Source: Lysinibacillus irui
GTDB lineage: Bacteria; Bacillota; Bacilli; Bacillales_A; Planococcaceae
Assembly (NCBI RefSeq): GCF_028877475.1
Contig: NZ_CP113527.1
Coordinates: 2,101,501-2,165,500, forward strand
Direction: 5' to 3'
Length of the DNA: 64,000 nt
Shown in pieces: positions 1 through 7,482 of this stretch. The notes under the pieces are model-generated. The model ran no database searches. It was not told the DNA's origin and worked only from the letters and a program-made list of their open reading frames with translations. Made by a program: the position numbers and the translations under genes. Within the stretch, counting starts at the first letter, position 1, and every line of letters begins with the position of its first letter.

Positions 1-821
1 CCATAGACGTTGACAAACCCAATAACAGCAATTTCCGCAACAGAGATGGCAACCATACTAATGCTTGATGGAATCGCGAGCTTTAATAGGGAAGCTAAAA
101 TATCTTTCTTTAATTTAAAATGCTGTAAGATCGATTTGTCTAAACGCAGTAAATGCTTTGTCTTATGCAAATAAGCCAGTAACAAGATCATCGTTACAAG
201 GTTGGATAACACAGAAGCATAGGCAGCGCCATTTAAGCCGAATGCTGGCAAGCCAAACCATCCGAAAAGTAGCGGTGGAAGGAAGGCGATATTTAACACG
301 ACACTGATGACTAAAAATAAAAATGGTGTTTTCGAATCACCGACGCCACGCATAAAGGTTGTATACACCATATACCAAAACATAATTGGTAAGGTGAAGA
401 ATAAAATTTGTGCATAGCTTATACTCATGTCTAAAATATTAGCTGGTGTTTGCATAAAGCGTAATATCCATTCAATAAAGAAGCCACCAAAGATTGCCAC
501 GACAATGGATAAAATGGTTGTAAAGGCTAAGGTTACCCCAACGACTTCCTTCATTTTCTCATGTTGGCCAGCGCCAAATGTTTGCCCAACTAAAATTGAG
601 CTACCTGACCCAATACCTATCGCAAAAGCCATTAAAAAGAAGAAGAATGGGAAAAATGCAGAAATGGCAGCGAGCGCATCGACTCCTAAATTGCGACCAA
701 CTAAAAACATGGCAAAAACTTGACCAACCGACTGTAGCACATTCGCTAACATAACGGGAATTAAAAAATTAAAAAAAGCTTTTCTCAGTTTTGTATCTTC
801 CTGTAACATTTGTTCATTCAT
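1..821 (-). CDS. MATE family efflux transporter (partial, C-terminus outside window)
   Basis: The frame is open from an ATG at 821 to the left edge, so about 273 N-terminal residues are visible and the C-terminus is missing. The protein begins MNEQMLQEDTKLRKAFFNFL and runs into repeated hydrophobic helices, with the MATE-like stretch GQVFAMFLVGRNLG in the first helix pair and a later MRGVGDSKTPF loop typical of NorM/DinF-type drug/sodium antiporters. An AGAGGAAC ribosome binding site precedes the ATG. It lies 20 bp downstream of the DUF6530-like gene on the same strand and is probably co-transcribed with it. Substrate cannot be told from sequence. Confidence 0.88.
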   Translation of the reverse strand, partial: MNEQMLQEDTKLRKAFFNFLIPVMLANVLQSVGQVFAMFLVGRNLGVDALAAISAFFPFFFFLMAFAIGIGSGSSILVGQTFGAGQHEKMKEVVGVTLAFTTILSIVVAIFGGFFIEWILRFMQTPANILDMSISYAQILFFTLPIMFWYMVYTTFMRGVGDSKTPFLFLVISVVLNIAFLPPLLFGWFGLPAFGLNGAAYASVLSNLVTMILLLAYLHKTKHLLRLDKSILQHFKLKKDILASLLKLAIPSSISMVAISVAEIAVIGFVNVY

Positions 822-841
822 TTTAAAGTTCCTCTTGAGTT

Positions 842-1321
842 TTAATAACCCATTTCTTTTAAGATTCGAGATAGTGTGCGAAGGCGCTCACCAATCAGCT
901 CACCATCATTATTTAATGCCTGTTGAAAAAGCTGTATATCCTCTTTAATTTGTTCATTTTCTGTACAAACCTCTACAGTCATAGCGTCTCCTTGTAAGCC
1001 TACACGATTAATAATAGGGTTTTCCTCATCATATAGATGCTCGTGACGATACGCCTCCTTAAAATAAAGTTGTGTTTCACATACTAAAATAGCCAGGTCA
1101 AGAACACGATGCAATGGAAGCTCCTCTGATTGACGCGACCATTTGCCACCTGTATGTCGCCAAACCTTCGCAGAAATATCAACCTTTCCTCGATCATTCC
1201 ATTGCGCCAAGCCAAGAGAAAGCCCTTGAGCATCTGTTTGATAAGCTGTACGCCCGTCAATATTAGCGTAGTTTTCAGCAACGATAACAGGTTTATGTTT
1301 TAAATGTGTTGGGATTTTCAT
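842..1321 (-). CDS. Conserved hypothetical protein, DUF6530-like
   Basis: 159 residues starting MKIPTHLKHKPVI, soluble, with no signal peptide or membrane helix. Recognisable conserved patches are DGRTAYQTDAQGLSLGLAQWN and KVWRHTGGKWSRQSEELPLHR, which I associate from memory with the uncharacterised DUF6530 family; this assignment is not certain. The C-terminal part is helical and charged. The gene starts about 30 bp inside of a perfect 17-bp palindrome (1350-1366) and is followed 20 bp later by the MATE exporter, so the pair looks like one regulated operon. No function is proposed. Confidence 0.75.
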   Translation of the reverse strand: MKIPTHLKHKPVIVAENYANIDGRTAYQTDAQGLSLGLAQWNDRGKVDISAKVWRHTGGKWSRQSEELPLHRVLDLAILVCETQLYFKEAYRHEHLYDEENPIINRVGLQGDAMTVEVCTENEQIKEDIQLFQQALNNDGELIGERLRTLSRILKEMGY

Positions 1322-1349
1322 TTTCCGTACTCCTCGTCATGCAGTTTTA

Positions 1350-1366
1350 GTAATTTAGTAAATTAC
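1350..1366. promoter_or_regulatory. Perfect 17-bp palindrome, candidate operator
   Basis: The sequence GTAATTTAGTAAATTAC reads the same on both strands around a central G. A further TTTAGTAAATTTAG copy lies just to the right (about 1370-1384). It sits immediately upstream of the leftward DUF6530-like/MATE pair, where an operator for a dimeric repressor of the MarR kind would be expected. The regulator is unknown. Confidence 0.5.
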
Positions 1367-1473
1367 TGCTTTAGTAAATTTAGCATCCAATGAAATAGAA
1401 GTCAAATCAAAAAAATGTAACGTTTTCTTCAATTGTCAGTCTAATAAGTAAAATGATGGAAAGGGGGATATGC

Positions 1474-1905
1474 ATGAAGCCTTATCTACGTATGGTTTCC
1501 TTCTGCTTATTAATAATGATAATAATACCTGCCAACGCTGTTGCAACAAGCTGGGTTTATCCCTTTGTTGTTTGGGATGGTTATATGTATGAAGTGACCG
1601 ATGAAAAAGTAACAACGATTGAAAATAAAATTGGAGCGGTCACGAAGTATTCAGATATGAAGGAATATGGAGGGAATTTTTCAAATGCTTATCCAAAAGG
1701 AACAAAATATTTTTCTATAAAGGGGATAGATACGGAGATTGCCATTGCGGTACAGGTTGACAAAGGGACCTACCTGAAAGCCATTAGAGACGGAGAGTAT
1801 ACGTATCATCAATTCAACATTGCCCACAATTTATTTAAAGCTTTAGTAGTAATCGGCCTTTTTCTTATTCTTTTCCTATTGTTCAATGCTTTGCGTAAGA
1901 GGTAA
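1474..1905 (+). CDS. Hypothetical exported/membrane protein
   Basis: From the ATG at 1474, which has AAAGGGGG seven or so bases upstream, the protein is 143 residues; an ATG at 1453 in the same frame lacks a ribosome binding site. It has an N-terminal hydrophobic segment (about residues 5-22, possible signal peptide ending near NAVATS), an extracytoplasmic domain of about 95 residues, and a second hydrophobic helix at the C-terminus (about 118-138) followed by the basic tail NALRKR. I do not recognise the family. It precedes the split terminator described below. Confidence 0.7.
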   Translation: MKPYLRMVSFCLLIMIIIPANAVATSWVYPFVVWDGYMYEVTDEKVTTIENKIGAVTKYSDMKEYGGNFSNAYPKGTKYFSIKGIDTEIAIAVQVDKGTYLKAIRDGEYTYHQFNIAHNLFKALVVIGLFLILFLLFNALRKR

Positions 1906-2198
1906 GGAGTCTAGTTATACCTCCCGATCTGCTGTATTTGTATTTTTCAATTAGTGTTTGAACGGGCTACCTTAAAACGGTACAACGTCTAACAGGAAAA
2001 TGGTAAACAGGATGATTAACATTTTTTAAAATTCTTTCGAGAAACCTGTAACCTTTGCAAAGCTGGTACGACTAATGTAATAGTAGAATACAAAAAACTA
2101 AAGCAACCTAGTAAGTTTCACTTTTCACAAAAAGACCAGGACTCTAAATATTTGAACTGCACCCCGTCAAGTAGACAGTGGAAATAATAAAAAATGTA

Positions 2199-3122
2199 TT
2201 AAGCGGCTTGAGTCCTGAATTCTAACGGACTCAAGCCGTTTAATCGTTTCTGATAACGATAGTAATTATAAAAATGAATATACTCATCAATCGCTAGTTT
2301 TAACTCTTCATATGAATCGTACTTATGTAAATAATACTTCTCACACTTCAATGTGCCCCAAAATGATTCAATTGGTCCGTTATCAATACATCGACCAACA
2401 CGGGACATACTCTGTGTCATATTGGCTGTATCCACAATTCGCTTAAATTCCTTCGATGTATATTGAAAACCTCGATCACTATGTATTAATGGCTGTTCGC
2501 CTGATTGTAATGATTGAATAGCTGATTTGATTGTTTTGAAAACAAGGGAATTATTATTCGAATGACCTAACACATAACTCACAATTGAACCATCATATAA
2601 ATCGATAATTGCACTTAAATAAGCTTTTTTCCCGTTTCCATACTTAAACTCTGTGACATCTGTACACCATTTTTCATTGGGCTTTTTCGATGTAAATGCT
2701 CTATTTAATACGTTCTCCGCCACATGATGTGCTGGGGATTTACGATAAGGCTTGCGCTTTCTACGAATAACAGACTTCAATCCACTAATCTGCATTAAAC
2801 GATAAATACGCTTTTCGTTAACCATCGTTTGATTATTTTCTTTTCGCTGACGATTGATTGTCAACGTTGTACGACGATAGCCGTAAATACCATCTACTTG
2901 TTGGTAAAGGAGATGAATGTCCTTTAAAATGGCTTCATTTTCAACTTCTCTGTTAGAAGGCTTGCGACTTAACCACTTATAGTAAGCTGCACGCGAAACA
3001 TCAGCTATTTCACATAGTAAAAGAATCGAAAGTTCTTCCTCTCGATGTAAATCTTGAATCGCTAAATAGCGTTGCTGTAGACGTATTTGGCTTAACGATG
3101 CCTCCTTTCGATTTCCTCTAAC
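2199..3122 (-). CDS. IS3-family transposase OrfB (DDE integrase domain), made by -1 frameshift
   Basis: The frame is open from the orfA slippery site to the stop at 2199 (about 308 codons), without a conventional start, so it is read as the second half of an OrfAB fusion. The N-terminal part has the HTH_21-like region (QQRYLAIQDLHREEELSIL ... VDGIYGYRR). The rve catalytic core follows: first Asp in WCTDVTEF, second Asp in LIHSDRGFQYTS, and Glu in DNGPIESFWGTLKCE. The C-terminus ends with the usual HFYNYYRYQKRLNGLSPLEF. All catalytic residues are present, so it is likely active. Confidence 0.88.
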   Translation of the reverse strand, partial: VRGNRKEASLSQIRLQQRYLAIQDLHREEELSILLLCEIADVSRAAYYKWLSRKPSNREVENEAILKDIHLLYQQVDGIYGYRRTTLTINRQRKENNQTMVNEKRIYRLMQISGLKSVIRRKRKPYRKSPAHHVAENVLNRAFTSKKPNEKWCTDVTEFKYGNGKKAYLSAIIDLYDGSIVSYVLGHSNNNSLVFKTIKSAIQSLQSGEQPLIHSDRGFQYTSKEFKRIVDTANMTQSMSRVGRCIDNGPIESFWGTLKCEKYYLHKYDSYEELKLAIDEYIHFYNYYRYQKRLNGLSPLEFRTQAA

Positions 3123-3772
3123 TTTTTTAAAAATAAATTTTCTGCACGTAAACGTTCATTTTCACGTTCAATACGTTGAATCTCTAATTTCAATTTCTCC
3201 TCAACGGTTAATTCGACTTCATCTTTTGTGCGACCACGACGATCACGTAATCCCTCTTCACCATTCGTTTCAAATTTCTTCGTCCATTGATATACCTGTT
3301 GATACGAAACACCATAGGTATGCGCTGCCAACTGATAATTTTTCTGGTGCTTCAAACAGTACTCGACAATCTCAATACGTTCTTCAAAAGTTGTCTTTCT
3401 TCCTTCGGTCATAGCTTGACTCATTCCTTTACCTGAATCTTTTATTTCACTATGACTAGTATACTTTTTTACCCAGCTTTTTAAAACGGAGGTACTGCTA
3501 ATCTCGTATTTCGCCAACACCTCCATCTGTGAATAATTTCGTTGAATGTAGTCCTCCACAGCCGCTAATTTTAACTCTTTTGAATAGAACTTACATGAAG
3601 TAGCTTCTTGTAATCCTTCACGTCCACCTGCCTCAAATTTCATTTTCCATCTATGAAAAGTTTGATGATCTATTGAAAACCTTTCACACAATTCATTGAT
3701 AGAATAGTGACCTTCTTCGAACAATTGAAGGATATATAGTTTCAACTCGAGTGAATGTTTGCTTCGCCCCAT
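3092..3772 (-). CDS. IS3-family transposase OrfA (helix-turn-helix protein)
   Basis: 226 residues, longer than the roughly 170 of IS150 OrfA. Three consecutive helix-turn-helix-like units are visible: SINELCERFSIDHQTFHRWK, QMEVLAKYEISSTSVLKSWV, and YQLAAHTYGVSYQQVYQWT. A C-terminal leucine-rich coiled coil (EEKLKLEIQRIERENERLRAE) precedes the frameshift site. The stop at 3092 lies about 30 bp past the slippery heptamer, so OrfA and OrfB overlap as expected. It binds the terminal repeats and regulates transposition in related elements. Confidence 0.85.
   Translation of the reverse strand: MGRSKHSLELKLYILQLFEEGHYSINELCERFSIDHQTFHRWKMKFEAGGREGLQEATSCKFYSKELKLAAVEDYIQRNYSQMEVLAKYEISSTSVLKSWVKKYTSHSEIKDSGKGMSQAMTEGRKTTFEERIEIVEYCLKHQKNYQLAAHTYGVSYQQVYQWTKKFETNGEEGLRDRRGRTKDEVELTVEEKLKLEIQRIERENERLRAENLFLKKLEEIERRHR
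3122..3128 (-). promoter_or_regulatory. Programmed -1 frameshift slippery heptamer A AAA AAG
   Basis: On the minus strand, the orfA frame reads TTA AAA AAG TTA. Slipping back one base gives the uninterrupted orfB frame. This is the classic IS3-family motif. A GAAAGGAGG stretch occurs about 15 nt downstream on the same strand. Confidence 0.75.
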
Positions 3773-4005
3773 AAAAAATACTCCCCTTAGATAAACAGAT
3801 TTTATTTTTTCATCTGTCTACCTAATAGGGAGCATATCATATTTGAAGAGCTCCTGGTCTTTTTGTGTTCTGGAATCAAATGGGAAGTGATGTTAAAATA
3901 AGATCAATACTTTCGAATTTTCTTGAAATGATATCAAGTCACCTATAAATGAAAAAATAACGTCCCCCATTATTTTTTCAAATAGGCATATAAAGGAGTT
4001 AGCCA

Positions 4006-4026
4006 ATGCAAAACGGTCCAATTTAA
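4006..4026 (+). CDS. Six-residue leader peptide MQNGPI upstream of MFS exporter
   Basis: The ORF is ATG CAA AAC GGT CCA ATT TAA, preceded at a good distance (7 bases) by a strong AAAGGAG ribosome binding site at 3992-3998. It ends five bases before a hairpin that hides the ribosome binding site of the exporter. Such short translated leaders control inducible resistance genes (cat, erm, msr types) by ribosome stalling. No stalling motif is recognised in this one, so the role is inferred from layout only. Confidence 0.55.
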   Translation: MQNGPI

Positions 4027-4030
4027 ACAT

Positions 4031-4061
4031 CCCCATAAAAAGCTAAAATTTTTTTATGGGG
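4031..4061 (+). promoter_or_regulatory. Shine-Dalgarno-sequestering hairpin (translational attenuator)
   Basis: CCCCATAAAAA (4031-4041) pairs perfectly with TTTTTATGGGG (4051-4061). The right arm contains most of the GGGGG that serves as ribosome binding site for the GTG at 4070. A second sequence able to pair with the same bases, TCCCCCAT, lies upstream at 3963-3970, before the leader peptide. The layout fits ribosome-mediated opening of the hairpin. Confidence 0.6.
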
Positions 4062-4069
4062 GATAAAAA

Positions 4070-5266
4070 GTGAATAAAAAAAACCGTTCTTTTTCAATTT
4101 TACTGACAGGTCAATCTCTTGCGGATATAGGAGATATCCTCTATATCGTAAGTGTTATTAGTATCATTTATCGTCTAACCAATTCCGCTATTTCAACGGC
4201 ATTGGTGCCATTTATTATTACTTCCAGTATGTTGATTTCAAGCCTACTGACACCAATCTTTACTACGAAGTGTCCTTTGAATCGTTTGCTAACTATTTCT
4301 CAAGGCTGTAAAACAGCTGTCCTCGTTGGTCTTGCATCCTATGTAGAATGGGTAGGTGCTAAGCCAATCGTTGTCTATATTTATGTCATGATTGCGATAA
4401 TTGCCTTACTGGATGGGTGTGCCAATCCCATTCGTCAATCCTTGTTACCTCATTATGTGGAGGAAAAGGATTTGTTGCGAGCAAATAGTATAGCTGAATC
4501 GGTTATTCAATCCATTCAAGTGGGTTCTTGGTTCGTTGGAAGTTCCTTGCTTATTCTTTTTACTCCATCTCAACTTTTATGGGTTGTTGTCTTTCTTTTT
4601 TTCTTGGCAACAGTTCTTTTAAATCTTTTACCAGATGTCCCTTGGAAACAAAGTCAGCAGACAAAAAAGCGGCAATTACTAGTCGAAGGCTGGCAAACCA
4701 TTCTGCAAAGCCCTGTGCTAAAAATAGCGGCACGTATGGATTTACTAGAATCTATTGCAGGTGCAGCGTGGGTCGCAGCTATTTTGCTTGTCTTTGTTGA
4801 GGAGGCTTTGCAGGTTTCCTCTCAATGGTGGGGTTATCTCAATGGCATTTTTTTCATTGGAATGATTATAGGGAGTATGATATGTCTAAAATGGACTTCA
4901 GTTGTCGATCGTAAAAAAGCAGTGTTCATTTGTGGAGGTGCTTTGTTATCAGCTATTTTCACATTGTTCTTTGCCTTTAGTCCGACAGCACTTTTGGCGT
5001 TACTTTGCTCGTTTATGATTGGCATTTGTGGACAATTAAAAAACATCCCACAACAGACCATCGTTCAAATAAGTGTCACCAAGGAAAAATTACCAACCGT
5101 TTATACCTCTTTAAATGTCATTGTTACTGGGGTATTTGGCATTTCTTCTTTCATTTTGGGCATCTTATCGGAATGGTATGGAGTAAGAATGGTTTTTGTC
5201 GTGTCTTCCATGATGCTATTTGTCGTTAGCCTCATAGCTTATAAAAATAAAAAGTTTTTCACGTAA
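4070..5266 (+). CDS. MFS transporter, MFS_3-like drug/siderophore exporter type
   Basis: 398 residues with about 12 membrane helices. The start is the GTG at 4070, preceded by GGGGGATAAAAA. The N-terminus (SILLTGQSLADIGDILYIVSV) and the central loop (QSLLPHYVEEKDLLRANSI) are typical of the MFS_3 group that includes macrolide exporters of the Mef kind and the enterobactin exporter. The upstream leader peptide and hairpin suggest drug-inducible translation, which favours an antibiotic as substrate; this is inference. A terminator follows at 5270-5306. Confidence 0.82.
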   Translation: MNKKNRSFSILLTGQSLADIGDILYIVSVISIIYRLTNSAISTALVPFIITSSMLISSLLTPIFTTKCPLNRLLTISQGCKTAVLVGLASYVEWVGAKPIVVYIYVMIAIIALLDGCANPIRQSLLPHYVEEKDLLRANSIAESVIQSIQVGSWFVGSSLLILFTPSQLLWVVVFLFFLATVLLNLLPDVPWKQSQQTKKRQLLVEGWQTILQSPVLKIAARMDLLESIAGAAWVAAILLVFVEEALQVSSQWWGYLNGIFFIGMIIGSMICLKWTSVVDRKKAVFICGGALLSAIFTLFFAFSPTALLALLCSFMIGICGQLKNIPQQTIVQISVTKEKLPTVYTSLNVIVTGVFGISSFILGILSEWYGVRMVFVVSSMMLFVVSLIAYKNKKFFT

Positions 5267-5269
5267 ATT

Positions 5270-5306
5270 AGTGGCCCCTCCTTTCACGGTTGGGGCTATT
5301 TTTATA
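5270..5306 (+). terminator. Intrinsic terminator after MFS gene
   Basis: AGTGGCCCC and GGGGCTATT form a 9-bp stem with two G-T pairs around a 13-base loop, followed by a T-rich run. Confidence 0.6.
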
Positions 5307-5364
5307 ATTTTTATTATGGTTATGAATCACTAGAGGATAGTACGAAATAAATTAATTATGAGAC

Positions 5365-5663
5365 AGCTTTAACACAATTGGACCAATCATCGAAAATGGG
5401 GAAAATTTTAATTTTTGGGTATTGTGGTGTGGCCCATGCCAACAGGAGAGTACCTAATTTAGAGGTATTCTGTCAACGCAATTAATGCCACAGCCTATGA
5501 TAGTCTTGAAAAGGCCGTAGTATGCGATTTTTATAGACAAAGAGGGGATACTACAAAAAAGCTTGTAGTGATGAATTATCCAAGTACTTTTATTTTTGAT
5601 GAAGAAGGAAAACTACAATTCAGCAAGAAGGTGAAATCATTCAACAGAAACGAATACAATTAG
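5365..5663 (+). pseudogene. Decayed TlpA/ResA-like thioredoxin-fold protein
   Basis: One frame reads NFNFWVLWCGPCQQEST then stops; it carries the WCGPC redox motif of thiol-disulfide reductases. After a frame change and an apparent internal deletion, a second frame reads VNAINATAYDSLEKAV, then GDTTKKLVVMNYPSTFIFD and EEGKLQF, which are the later landmarks of TlpA/ResA proteins (cis-Pro loop in NYPST). The central part of the fold is missing. No start or ribosome binding site remains. Two membrane-protein genes flank it. Confidence 0.75.
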
Positions 5664-5783
5664 AGGATGGCATTTAAATATCGAAAAAAGACCGATAGAA
5701 ATGACAATAAATTCAGAAAAAACGAAACTTCCCCCATATATACGACGTAGATGTAGTAATTAACGGGGAAGGGAGCCATTAGA

Positions 5784-6122
5784 ATGCGTAGGAAACACGT
5801 CATTATTATGGTCATTGCATGGATTGTGGAAATAGTGTTGACGTATTGGATTGCCACTATGTTCTCGGTACGATTTATTGAAGTGATGTTTTTCACTGGT
5901 GTTGCCTTTACTCTAGGGACATTCTACTTTTCTAGCAGTGGTGGAGCTATGTCTAGACTTTTTGCATCCCAAGTGAGTGCACAAACAGGTATCATTCATG
6001 AGCGAGAACGGTTCCAGGTTCAACTTGGTCCGACCTTTTATGCGTCTCTGCTATTTTTCCTTATTGGATTGGTTTTCTTTATCTTACTTGTAACGGGTAT
6101 CATTCCACCACAAAATATGTAA
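5784..6122 (+). CDS. Hypothetical membrane protein
   Basis: 112 residues with three predicted membrane helices: about residues 6-26, 30-50 and 86-108. The loop between helices two and three (SSSGGAMSRLFASQVSAQTGI and the charged HERERFQVQ) is polar. The ribosome binding site GGGGAAGGGAG precedes the ATG. I do not recognise a family. It is followed by a strong terminator, so it is probably a single-gene unit. Confidence 0.75.
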   Translation: MRRKHVIIMVIAWIVEIVLTYWIATMFSVRFIEVMFFTGVAFTLGTFYFSSSGGAMSRLFASQVSAQTGIIHERERFQVQLGPTFYASLLFFLIGLVFFILLVTGIIPPQNM

Positions 6123-6173
6123 AAACTACATAGGTTACTGTGGAGTGCTTGTTAAAGTCATTCAACCATAAAG

Positions 6174-6210
6174 AATCAGCTATTCTCAAGAAGGAATAGC
6201 TGATTTTTTA
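6174..6210 (+). terminator. Intrinsic terminator
   Basis: AATCAGCTATTC and GAATAGCTGATT form a perfect 12-bp stem with an 8-base loop and a TTTTTTA tail. Confidence 0.85.
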
Positions 6211-6270
6211 TGTTAAAATGACTAATTTTTAATTGATAGAAGCCTACCTTTATTCAGGAGGAACATTTTG

Positions 6271-6378
6271 GTGGACGTAGTAGATTTCTATCTCTTTCAA
6301 GAGATTGACACGGAAGAATTTGTTAGAATCGCAAAGTATTATTTTAACCTAGAAGATGCGACTGAATTTGAAAGTTAG
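6271..6378 (+). CDS. Small ORF, 35 residues, possibly a gene fragment
   Basis: A GTG at 6271 follows a CAGGAGGAAC ribosome binding site and opens a 35-residue acidic peptide (VDVVDFYLFQEIDTEEF ... EDATEFES). It has no hydrophobic segment. The good ribosome binding site argues for translation, but the length and abrupt end suggest the start of a larger gene that was truncated. Family unknown. Confidence 0.35.
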   Translation: MDVVDFYLFQEIDTEEFVRIAKYYFNLEDATEFES

Positions 6379-6398
6379 TTGAATAAGAGTTCTTTATG

Positions 6399-7292
6399 TT
6401 ATACCGGAGAAGCCTGTGGTATTTTTGTTTTAAAATGAGTGAATAAATAGCAGCCGATAATAACGATCAGTCCTCCAGCCCCTTGCAACCAAGACAGCTT
6501 TTCTCCGATAAACAAAAAGGCAAGCAGGGCCGTGAAAATAGGATTAAAGTTTAAAAAAATACCAGAGGCTGTTGCCCCTAAATTCTGTACCCCAATATTC
6601 CAAAATACCATACACAAAACAGTAGAGATAATGCCTGTATAGAGGAGTGAAAGAATGAAAGCCGAATCCATATTAGAAATGGTAAAATCCATCCTTGTAA
6701 ACGGTACAAGCATGAGCACACCGAATATACCTGCGTATAATGTCGCCATTAACGGAGAAGTAGTTTTCATAGCCCATTTACTACAAACCGAATAAAGTCC
6801 CCATACACAGACAGCTGCAACCATCCATAAGTCCCCAGTATTCAATTGGAAATCCAGTAATAGCTGCCATTCTCCTTTCGAAAGAACAAGAACCACACCG
6901 AATAAAGAGATTGTCATTGCCACAAGCTGCATGCTATTTATTTTTTCTTTTAGCAAAACAAACGAAAAGAGGGCAATTGAGATTGTATTCATCGTTGAAA
7001 TTAGACCTGCATTAGTGGATGTTGTCCGTTCTAAAGCTAAAAATTGAAAAATATTAAATAAGGCCACACCTGTTATGCCCATTAAGAATAAGGGCACAAG
7101 AGCTTGTTTTGCAGGCACTAATTTCTTTTCTTTCCACCAGACGAATGGTACAAGGACGACGACTGCTATTAACCATCTTGCTGTGGTTAATGTCATAGGA
7201 GAAGCGTGTGCGACAAGCGTTTTAGCCACGACAAAATTTCCTCCCCAAAGTAGACTCGTGATGAGCATTAAGCCCATATAAAACTTAATCAA
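6399..7292 (-). CDS. EamA/DMT-superfamily transporter
   Basis: About 297 residues with ten membrane helices arranged as two EamA repeats; WGGNFVVAK in the first helix and the later FLFIGEKLSWLQGAGGLIVIIG stretch are characteristic of drug/metabolite exporters. The frame extends to 7313, but that end overlaps the GAAAGGAGT ribosome binding site; a TTG at 7292 or the ATG at 7277 are the likely starts. It is divergent from an Lrp/AsnC regulator at 7483, a layout often seen when the regulator controls an amino acid or metabolite exporter. Substrate unknown. Confidence 0.82.
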   Translation of the reverse strand: MIKFYMGLMLITSLLWGGNFVVAKTLVAHASPMTLTTARWLIAVVVLVPFVWWKEKKLVPAKQALVPLFLMGITGVALFNIFQFLALERTTSTNAGLISTMNTISIALFSFVLLKEKINSMQLVAMTISLFGVVLVLSKGEWQLLLDFQLNTGDLWMVAAVCVWGLYSVCSKWAMKTTSPLMATLYAGIFGVLMLVPFTRMDFTISNMDSAFILSLLYTGIISTVLCMVFWNIGVQNLGATASGIFLNFNPIFTALLAFLFIGEKLSWLQGAGGLIVIIGCYLFTHFKTKIPQASPV

Positions 7293-7482
7293 GGCATGTA
7301 ACACTCCTTTCAAATAATATGTATACTAAGAATCATAGCATTATCGGATGTTTAGCTGTATAATATTTTGTTGAATTGAGTAAATTCAAAATAATTAAAA
7401 GTTATTGAAGTTTTTACAAAAAAATCTTCTGTAATTAAGCGTTATATGTCAGTTGTAAGAAATTATCGAAAGGGGGAAAATT

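Larger units (their letters stand above)
2153..3839 (-). mobile_element. IS3-family insertion sequence, IS150 group
   Basis: The element is 1687 bp with TG...CA termini. The 26-bp imperfect terminal inverted repeats are 2153-2178 and 3814-3839; both end inward in GTAGACAG and share TG, TGC and CCC blocks. A 4-bp direct repeat TATT lies directly outside each end (2149-2152 and 3840-3843), consistent with the 3-4 bp duplications of this group. It carries overlapping orfA and orfB on the minus strand joined by a slippery A AAA AAG. Both frames look intact, so the copy may be functional. Confidence 0.88.
2126..3867. terminator. Bidirectional terminator hairpin split by an IS element
   Basis: The 16-bp arm CACAAAAAGACCAGGA (2126-2141) is perfectly complementary to TCCTGGTCTTTTTGTG (3852-3867). 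With the IS and one TATT copy removed, the flanks join into a hairpin with an A-tract on one side and a T-tract on the other, and an inner CTCT/AGAG extension with one bulged C. That is the form of a bidirectional intrinsic terminator whose loop received the insertion. Confidence 0.7.

Noticed and set aside
427-723. 98-codon plus-strand ORF
   Set aside because: It is a shadow of the MATE gene on the opposite strand; composition follows the complement of hydrophobic codons.
2126-2141. The 16-bp CACAAAAAGACCAGGA arms taken as the true IS ends
   Set aside because: The TG...CA ends at 2153 and 3839 have the family-like 26-bp repeats and a TATT duplication directly outside; the outer arms read better as a split terminator. 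Other copies of the IS would decide.
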